This document shows positions 56,846-64,000 of a DNA stretch of 64,000 bases, piece by piece. Positions within the stretch are counted from its first letter, which is position 1; every line of letters starts with the position of its first letter. Made by a program: the position numbers and the translations under genes. The stretch comes from Isoetes taiwanensis (Eukaryota; Streptophyta; Lycopodiopsida; Isoetales; Isoetaceae), in NCBI GenBank assembly GCA_021234155.1, contig JAJEKV010000002.1, positions 2,330,155-2,394,154 of the forward strand, in the 5' to 3' direction. The notes under the pieces are model-generated. The model made no database searches, was not told the origin of the DNA, and saw nothing but the letters and a program-made list of their open reading frames with translations.

Positions 56846-57650
56846 AAGAAATTTTGGGTAAACACGCATGACGGGGACATTAGCAGCAGCTTAGCGGGGC
56901 ACCACGTTTACTAGTATTCTCTTGATGATGACCCTAAAAAAAAGCACTTGTAGGGAGGTCTTTGCAAAGGACATGGTGCGGTACCAAGGACACTAGTATA
57001 TCGGTATTGCCGGTGTTTGCAACCCGGGAATCCTTCTTCGGGTGCTTGCTTACTTATTGCAGCTCTCGAAATCTTGCCAAAGCTTTGTCTCAAACAACCC
57101 TACGGTAGTAATAGAATTAGCAATTTCCTTGCTTAAATACACGATAAACATTTTGATTATAAGTGTGTGGGATATTTAACATATCTTAAACCGGTTTCTT
57201 CATTGGTGGGACCTTCCAACCCGATAATCAAAAGAGCAAACCTAATGATCCGATTTTGCATGGATAGAGCCCAGCGTTGGTCGATCCCACCATAAGAATG
57301 CACCAGGTACATCATTTAATATTTTATTTGTAGCCTTGAGCATATATATTTTAGAGGATTTGCAAAATCTTTGGAGAATGCATGGAAAATATTAGGGAGA
57401 TTGGCCACCGTTTTGATCAATAGTAAGTTTCATAATGAGGCTAGTTTCCACAACATTTGATTCAGGATATTAATCGGCTTACACTGTGAACTACCTCTTA
57501 CGTCTTTCCTTCTGGGGTTAGGTTTGGCTCTTTCTTAATCCCACCAGCCTTCATCTAGGTTCCAAACGAGTATTTTCTTTTGAATACTTCTACTCTTCTT
57601 CCTGGCTTCAGAAGCAAAAATCACACAATCCCCATTTCTACTATATCCAT
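56846..57650 (+). repeat. Repeat family R1, single copy
   Basis: It follows C2 exactly as the R1 tandem follows C1, and includes the tail (tcccaccagccttcatctag) also seen at 33,475-33,590. Confidence 0.85.
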
Positions 57651-58198
57651 TCATTTTAACCACCGAGGGGTTGGATTTGGGCCTTGAAGAGCAAGGATTT
57701 GTTTTCCTTGGTACCTTAGTGGAGCATTCCAATGGAAGATTTAAATCTAAGTTTCAAGCTTAAATTTTGCTATGGCATATTATATATTCGGATGCTTTAT
57801 CTTAGCATGTGGTGTCGCCTTGACAAAGATCTCCAAATATCGGATCCCAAAGACATTACTATGTGTACACGGGATTTGGCAAAGGGAAAACCTACGAAGG
57901 GTTTACTGCCCCTGCACCACACTTGAGATTCTGACCCGAGTTTGTGAGGTAGTCAAAATATACTGTCATAAAAAAAGAGCCAGAAGTGACATATTGTTCC
58001 AAAACCTGATGTGATGTATAAGCTCCACCCCACCCCTGCCTTCCATAATGACCTAGAGAAAAAAAAAATAATAATACTCCAGATCCAGCCACTGCGGAAA
58101 TGCACAATGCCATAGAAACAGATGGTTACCTTAGAAGCAAGGACTTGAACAAGTCGGTGAAAAAAGACCAAACAGCATTGCAAATGACAAATTTTGAG
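57651..58198 (+). other. Upstream flank of the dehydratase copy, no certain exon
   Basis: Open pieces such as 57,732-57,926 are not recognisable as the catalytic part of the dehydratase; they may be intron. Confidence 0.35.
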
Positions 58199-59636
58199 CT
58201 GCTATTAACCACTGTTTGCTTGGTCTTCCTGGTGTTAAGAAAGAAGAACCGAAAGGTGTGATCAGCCACCAGCAGGTAAATCTTATTCTTTCGCCAATTT
58301 AGAATGGTTTTTTAAATTGTGACAGATGGACAACCATGGCTTTTATTATATAAAGAAACTAATATGCCAATAATTGGATGATCACAACAATTCCTTCATG
58401 TTTATTAGGCTCTTGCTCAGTGTGAACACATGCTTTTGAAATTGGGGTCATTCGTGAAGCTTCTGATGATACAGCTGGGGCAGCTCAGGCAAGAAAGTAT
58501 TGAGACATATTTTGTTGCTATGGGGCATATTTCTGAAGTTTTAAGTTTGTGATACAGATGATATCTACCAAATAACTAAGGGATACAGGGGCTATTGCAA
58601 GTGCCAGAGCTGCTGAGCTTTATGGTTTAAACATTCTTGCCGATGGTATTCAGGTGCTGGATATTTGGTTTTAGGAAATAGTGACATGTTTGTTGGTGAT
58701 AAATAAACGTTTCTCACCACTTCATAATTGCAGTACGATTCTGATAATGTCACTCGCTTTCTGATGCTAGCAAGGGAGCCAATAATTTCAAGGACAGATC
58801 ATCCGTTTAAGGTGTGTTCCAACCATAATGACGCGGCATTTATATAGGAGGTCTTACTCTGTCAGCACAGAATGTCGCCTGCTTTTAGGACTTATTTGCT
58901 TTGGATGTTTGTACAATTTTATATTTCAAAAGGTTTCTGTGACTTTCATACTCATGCTTGATGAACAAGGCAGGGCTAGTATCAAGGATTATTTCACAAG
59001 GGCCATTTTCTCTTTCTTCTCTGATTTATATCTAACATAAGACTAGTGCGGACTAGTATCGTGTTCACACTGGAGGAAGGACCAGGAGTGCTTTTTAAGG
59101 CTCTTGCAGTATTTTCCCTAAGGAACATTAATTTGACAAAGGTCATTAAAATGCGCCCCCTTCTACAATAAGGTTACTCACTAAAAGAGACATGTTTATT
59201 GGGGTTTCTTTTAAAATACAGATAGAAAGTCGTCCACAAAGGAAAAGGCCTCTGCGGGTAGTAGTTGATGATAATAACAGAGGCACTGCCAAGTGGGGGA
59301 ATTTTATTGGTTTAGATATAACAATATCCAGCATACATGACAATGATCCTTTTTTGTTGTTGGCAGTATTTTGATTATCGTTTCTATGTTGATTTTGAAG
59401 CATATGAACGTGCCCAGAAGGCGCATGGACACCTGCAGGTATAACTTGTATATGTTGAGTCAATTGAGGAATTAAATTATTGGTTTTAGCCAAGCAAAAT
59501 TTGCAGGAGATTGCCCCATAAGTTATCCAATGGACATGACTCCAATTGACTAAATTAAATTATTGGTTTTAGCCAAGCAAAATTTGCAGGAGATTGCCCC
59601 ATAAGTTATCCAATGGACATGACTCCAATTGACTAA
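58199..59636 (+). pseudogene. Arogenate/prephenate dehydratase, last eight exons (copy 2)
   Basis: PDT-domain exons: 58,199-58,276 (AAINHCLLGLPGVKKEEPKG, the conserved NHCLL), 58,410-58,488 (ALAQCEHMLLKLG, then shifted REASDDTAGAAQ), about 58,560-58,651 (LRDTGAIASARAAELYGLNI, preceded by TAA), 58,734-58,810 ([20 protein letters not shown]). ACT-domain exons: 59,052-59,141 (TLEEGPGVLFKALAVFSLRN), 59,222-59,293 (IESRPQRKRPLRVV with an extra Val), 59,367-59,438 (YFDYRFYVDFEAYERAQ, three residues lost) and 59,507-59,553 (EIAP..YPMDMTPID with an internal deletion), the last exon duplicated in tandem. The TRDTG-type catalytic motif is seen as RDTGAI. The enzyme is a plastid step to phenylalanine, but this copy is inactive as written. 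Confidence 0.9.
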
Positions 59637-60608
59637 CTTATCAAATGCTATATAGAGCTACAATTTTGGAAGCCAGGTTATTATCTGATTTAGGGCCCAT
59701 CATGATTGCCCATTTCCAAGCGGTTCTTCAATTTGGAGCACTTGACAGTACATAGTGGACTCATATATATGATCAAAGAAAATGTATTATAAGAATCAAA
59801 AGTGAGCAAGCTGCCGAATTAGTATGGCAGTAACAATGGTTGGATTCAAGAAATAATGTAAACAAGAGATTAAAATTCAATCAAAAGTCTTGAAGGATTT
59901 ATGAGCAAGGAGCAGAATTTATGCATTTGTGGTTAACCCAGCAATAATGTGAAGTGAAGATTGAAATGAAATGGGTTCTAACAATTTAAGTTTCTTGTTA
60001 AATTAAATATCAAACATGAATGACTATCCTTAAAATTTGTGTGGTTTAGTGAACAATTTGTTATTTTTTGTGTTGCTAATCTTTATTTTCTCAATAGGTT
60101 GTATTTACCATTTGTTTAGCGGGGCCTAACCCCAAACAACAATTCCTCAAATTTCAGCCTATCTAGGGTGCAGTCCACCTCAACAAGTTTCAACGTAGAC
60201 TGTTAGCTCTTTAAATTTTGACATCCATGGCCCAAGGCCCAAGAAATTCCCCAAAGTCTATATAACTCCTTTAAGTGTTTCGTGACATATCTCCAAGCTC
60301 TACACATTTAAAAGTAGACTAGTGGCTAAGTACGCTAGCTAGAATGTTTAATGCTATATACTCATAATGACATGGTCTATTTGCGTCAATAAGCACTAAT
60401 AAGCATTTGTAAAGTAAGCAGGGACACTGGTAACTGAGAACTCTGGTACAACAAGCCTTAAATTTGAAGTGTTCAGTACCATTCTTGAGGGTCCTAACCA
60501 TGCAGAGAACGACTAAATTTTTTTAGACGTTCTTAATAATTGTTACCATCGCTTAGTAAAAAGTTGCCCTTCAATAAAATGGCCATGATTTTCCAAAAAA
60601 AAAAAGGG
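58957..60608 (+). repeat. Inverted-repeat copy B2 (arogenate dehydratase segment)
   Basis: It is the partner of 25,591-27,192. It ends in CAATAAAATGGCC plus an A-rich run at 60,595-60,620, so the shared segment terminates in what looks like a polyadenylated 3' end. Confidence 0.88.
59471..59636 (+). repeat. 83-bp tandem duplication of the last dehydratase exon
   Basis: attaaattattggttttagc through gactccaattgacta occurs at 59,471 and again at 59,554. Copy 1 of the gene has it once. Confidence 0.9.
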
Positions 60609-60651
60609 AAAAAAAAAACTATTACTTATATTATATATACCTTTACAACTT

Positions 60652-62760
60652 TTAGCACTCATGCAACATCATGGCAGACAAGAACTCCCAATGGACACTA
60701 TCGTAAGCTTTGGCAAAGTCAAGCTTAAGATAGCCAACGTCTTGACCTGTTCTTCTGGCCCAATAAAGGCCCTCATAAGCTGCGGCAACATTAGTCAAAA
60801 TGTTCCTCCCAGGGACAAACCCAGACTGCACCTTACTAATGGAAGAAGTCAACACCGGCTTCAACTTCTCTGCCAGGGCTTTCGCAATAATATTATACAC
60901 AGAGGACAACAAGGAGATCGGCCTTCAATCATTAATAGTAAAAGGCTGCTTATCCATTTGAGAAGACTGCAGCAACTCAAGATACACCTGGTACACAAAC
61001 TCACCAGCCCACTCCCAATAAGTCTGAACAGCCCAGGACATTTATCCTTGGCCATGCACATACATGCCGCCGCTAAATCCTCTCTAGAGAGCTCCTGCTC
61101 CAAGCTCTCACGCTGATGAGGCAGAATAGATGGCTTAACAGCCCCCAAAACAAGCTCCTGTATCTCCTGCTCATATGGAAGAGTGCGGAAATGAGCATGC
61201 ACATACCTCTGCAAATCAGTGGGATCCTCCAATGTCCGGCCATCAGGCAAAGCAAGGGACGCCATAGATCTTTGCATATCGCCCGCCAACCTAGGCTGCT
61301 CACGAAGAACATCGGCCAATTTGAGTCCCCCTCCTTCAACCGGTGGGGCCGCCTTCACCGCAGCGCCTCGCACTTTAACCTGCTCGAGCAACAATGCAGT
61401 TGCAACACTACATTCTCCCTAATGCCATCAGAAGGCTGCGCCCGAATCTTCTCCAACTCCTGATAGAGACCATGCAACTCCGGTCGCTCCTGCTGCACAC
61501 GTTGCCTACCAAAAACCTTGGCAAAACGCTTCACCACAGCCAGCGCGGTCACCATACCGGACATACCCTTCAGGAGATGAAAAGGTATCAAGCCACAACT
61601 CACGGCGGCGAGAAATCCGCATCGGCCGAAGCCGGGTGTTCAAAGCGGAACACCTTCCCTAGAGGGCCGAGAGGCAACGCATCCCATTGGACAAAACACG
61701 AGGGGCAATGATCAGAAATGGAGGTAGCGAGAATGTTACTTTCGGCGGCAAAGGGGCACACCATCCGGTGCGCATGGGGAAGCATAGCACCCGGTCATGC
61801 CTAGCATATGCCCGGCCCGCACCAATCGCCTATTACAATAGGTGAAAGACAAGTCCCGGGGACCTCAACCAAGGCCAAATCACGCAACAAAGCGAGACCT
61901 TTGGTCCTTCTCAAACCCATGCACAACACGGGTTCCGGGCAGTGATCCTTTACTCGCTCTACCATATTGAAGTCTCCTAACGGCAATCAAGCGACGCAAC
62001 CCACCAAGGGCTCGCCAACTTATTCGGTTTGTGGCCCATAAAGCACCCGAGAGAAGGCTGATTAGGGGCATAAACATTAAACTCTTGCCCTCCCTCCAAC
62101 CACTTAATTATTGCCCACAGACCAAACACATGCTGCTGCAGAGTACGTGACACGCACATCCATCCTCCAAGCAATAAAGAGTACCCCCACTAGTCCGCCC
62201 GGATATTCATGAGCACAGGCCGGATCACCCTTTGACACTTATGCTCACGAATGCAAACAATATCGGGGCCTTAGCTAGTGCCAAAGAAACCACGGGCCCT
62301 CTTACTACTAGAGGACCGCACCCCCCGCACATTCCAACTAAGGATCGACCTATTCATCCCGGAGGGAAGTGTCCATTGCGTGCCTACCCACCCGGGCCAC
62401 CGACCCACTCTGAGTCATCATCTAGAGCGGAGGATTAATCGGCGGCAATGTGACCCACAGCCGCTCTACGTGACATTCCACTTCCAACACATGTTGGAAG
62501 TCCCCCAGGCACCTCCATAGAGTCATGGGCCACACTAGTCTCTATCTCCAACCGGGCTGCTCCAGTCACCTCATGCTCAGCACATATCGCTACCGGGACA
62601 TCCCCAACAGGATCACCAGCCCCTCCCACAGCCCTGTCCTCAGACCTAGCCACAACCAAATCATCTGAGCCCTCCCCTGAGCCACCACGTCCCCTAGCCC
62701 CGCCATCCATTTGGCGGCCAGCAGCAAGCCTGCCTCGGCCTCGTAACCCCACCTTTTTCG
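60652..62760 (-). mobile_element. L1-type LINE, ORF1 end through start of reverse transcriptase, truncated
   Basis: Minus strand, high to low: ORF1 C-terminus (62,752-62,435, Gly/Arg-rich); endonuclease from about 62,350 (NRSILSWNV-like, REHKCQRV, then FNVYAPNQPSLGCFM and GDFNMVERVKDHC near 61,960); a long linker (61,394-61,000 with LEDPTDLQRYVHAHFRTLPY); and reverse transcriptase motifs SSVYNIIAKALAEKLKPV, KVQSGFVPGRNIL and YLKLDFAKAYDSVHWEFL at 60,870-60,660. It stops before the catalytic FADD motif at about 60,652. Frames are interrupted several times between 62,400 and 61,400. It is a different copy from those at 8.6 and 20.5 kb. Confidence 0.85.
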
Positions 62761-63097
62761 AGTTTTTGGAACTCCTCTCTGCTTCCTTGCTTACTCTTCT
62801 TTAGCGCTTCCAGTCTTCAACTCCTTTTGATGTTGTCCTTTCTGAAGTCACGCTTCTTCTCTTAAAGTATGATATGTTGCCGAAAACCACAGTTGGCAAT
62901 CTATCATATTGTCAGGGCATCACGCCAGATGCCCATCCGGTATGCTGGAGATCTAGATTTAGCAATAGCATTCCTGAATCAGACATATTCTGGTGCCTGA
63001 TACAGGCTACGATGTTGTAGCATCCGTTTTAAGGTGCTCACTAAAGAAAGAAAAGGAATTATTAAGCCATTATTTACTCCCTAAGGTTTTTGAGATG
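62761..63097. other. Unassigned spacer
   Basis: It may contain LTR sequence of the downstream chromovirus, but no LTR ends are recognised. Confidence 0.3.
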
Positions 63098-63819
63098 CTA
63101 AAATGCACAGGCCACTAGGTTTGTTACATTTTCACCTTGTAGAATTGAACTCATGTCCTCATGACTTATGTGAAAGGACTGGTACAACTCCCTGAACTTG
63201 TTAGCGCCTTCCCATATCGCGTCCTCTTGAGGATACCCTGCCCATTGTACTAGGTATTTTTCAATGGTCCTATTTCTTAATACTCTAGTATCGACTCGCA
63301 AAATTGTCAAAGACTTGACTGCAAGGCTTTCTTCCACGGCAACTAGATTATCTTGCGGCAGTACATGGGACGGATCACTTAGATACTTGCATAAGTTGCT
63401 AACATGGAATACATTATGGACCTTGACCTTAGCAGGCAATTCCAAATGGTAAGCAGTGTTTCCGACTCTTTGGGTGATCTTAAAAGGGCCTGCATATCTA
63501 GGTGCTAGTTTTTCCGCTTTCTTAAACTTCAAGGTACCCTGCTTAGGATTAATCTTGAGGAATACCATATCATATTTTTGGAATTCTAGAGGTCGTCTCC
63601 TCTTATCTGTGTACTGCTTTTGTAGGTTTTGTGCTTTGGCAATATTTTGCCTAATAATTCGGAGCTGTGTCCCAATGTCTTCTCCCATGGACCCATGGTC
63701 TGGACCAAATCAACTTTACATTGGGGGCTGCACCAAGTAAGAGGATATTGGCATTCTTGGCCATACACTGCTTCAAATTGCCTCATCTTTATGGATTCTT
63801 GATATGTTGTTGTACGCAA
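63098..63819 (-). mobile_element. Ty3 chromovirus integrase C-terminus with chromodomain
   Basis: An uninterrupted minus-strand frame (63,688-63,098, 196 codons) reads YTDKRRRPLEFQKYDMVFLK, KLAPRYAGPFKITQRVGNTA (GPY/F module), VHNVFHVSNLCKY and a chromodomain RTIEKYLVQWAGYPQEDAIW with EGANKF. Another frame up to 63,819 carries the preceding FEAVYGQECQYPLTW part of the integrase core, so one frameshift lies near 63,690. Integrase joins the cDNA to host DNA; the chromodomain steers it to marked chromatin. The rest of pol would lie upstream on this strand (beyond 63.8 kb), but I see only weak traces to the window end. Confidence 0.92.
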
Positions 63820-64000
63820 ACTCCATTAAGTATAGATAAGAATCCCAAGAGTGTGGATGTTCTAGCACATACATCCGAAGCATAACGGATAATACAGAGC
63901 TTAAGCAGCATATTACGAAGGAAGCTCATGATAGTCCAGTATCAGATCACTCTAGAATTCAGAAAACTCTTCGCATGCAAGCAGTTCTTTTGGCCCAACA

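Noticed and set aside
1-64000. Organellar origin of any segment
   Set aside because: No plastid or mitochondrial genes were recognised, and LTR elements, LINEs and spliced nuclear exons occur throughout.

Overview
This is a repeat-dense stretch of a plant nuclear genome. The sequence contains GT-AG introns, land-plant exon families (arogenate dehydratase, a SEL1L/HRD3 ER-degradation factor, a DUF151 bifunctional nuclease), L1-type LINEs, Ty3 chromovirus integrases, a TRIM, and LTRs primed by initiator tRNA-Met. The mixture of a DUF7869-type protein, a Pif1-like helicase, an intron-bearing amino-methyltransferase and a DIRS-like fragment suggests a large, TE-rich, possibly seed-free plant genome (fern, lycophyte or bryophyte). 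That placement is inference. Nearly every reading frame is broken, by decay and probably also by sequence errors.

Layout. 1-1.6 kb: one arm of a large inverted repeat (partner 39.65-41.76 kb). 2.4-4.8 kb: retroposon tail, three-LTR TRIM, minisatellite. 5.0-15.0 kb: gene cluster A. It holds a Pif1-like helicase tail (-), a small basic spliced gene (+), an unrecognised lysine-rich gene (-), arrays of TATTC..GAATA palindromes at about 40-bp spacing, an inserted LINE 3' end, a DUF7869-type transposase-like gene (+), two 66-bp dyad hairpin repeats, a TATA box and an acidic ORF. 18.9-22.4 kb: a 1.55-kb LTR (+) followed by a LINE (-). 24.0-24.9 kb: MITE and a (TTCC)n-tailed retroposon. 25.6-27.2 kb: duplicated arogenate dehydratase 3' exons (-). 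27.2-31.2 kb: gene cluster B. It holds a DIRS-like RNase H tail, a beta-class DNA amino-methyltransferase (+), a perfect 28-bp palindrome, a histone-H3-fold protein with a very long N-terminal extension (-), a TATA box and three more of the same dyad hairpin repeats. 31.5-33.0 kb: second 1.55-kb LTR with primer-binding site (-). 33-46 kb: segmental repeats, Ty3 integrase scrap, and two tandem copies of the HRD3 3' exons. 46.45-52.3 kb: GC-rich tandem array of about 1.1-kb units. 53-57.6 kb: nuclease exons, (TATTC)n retroposon, second copy of the 35-38 kb repeat. 58.2-60.6 kb: second, longer arogenate dehydratase pseudogene (+). 60.65-62.8 kb: LINE (-). 63.1-63.8 kb: chromovirus integrase with chromodomain (-).

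Main point of interest. Clusters A and B share the dyad hairpin repeats, the same TATA-to-ATG spacing and the TATTC..GAATA palindrome. Together they look like a decayed, multi-gene mobile element carrying chromatin- and DNA-modifying genes (H3-fold protein, amino-methyltransferase, helicase, DDE-like protein). I do not know of a described element with this gene set. Retroelement insertions and host segmental duplications now interrupt it.
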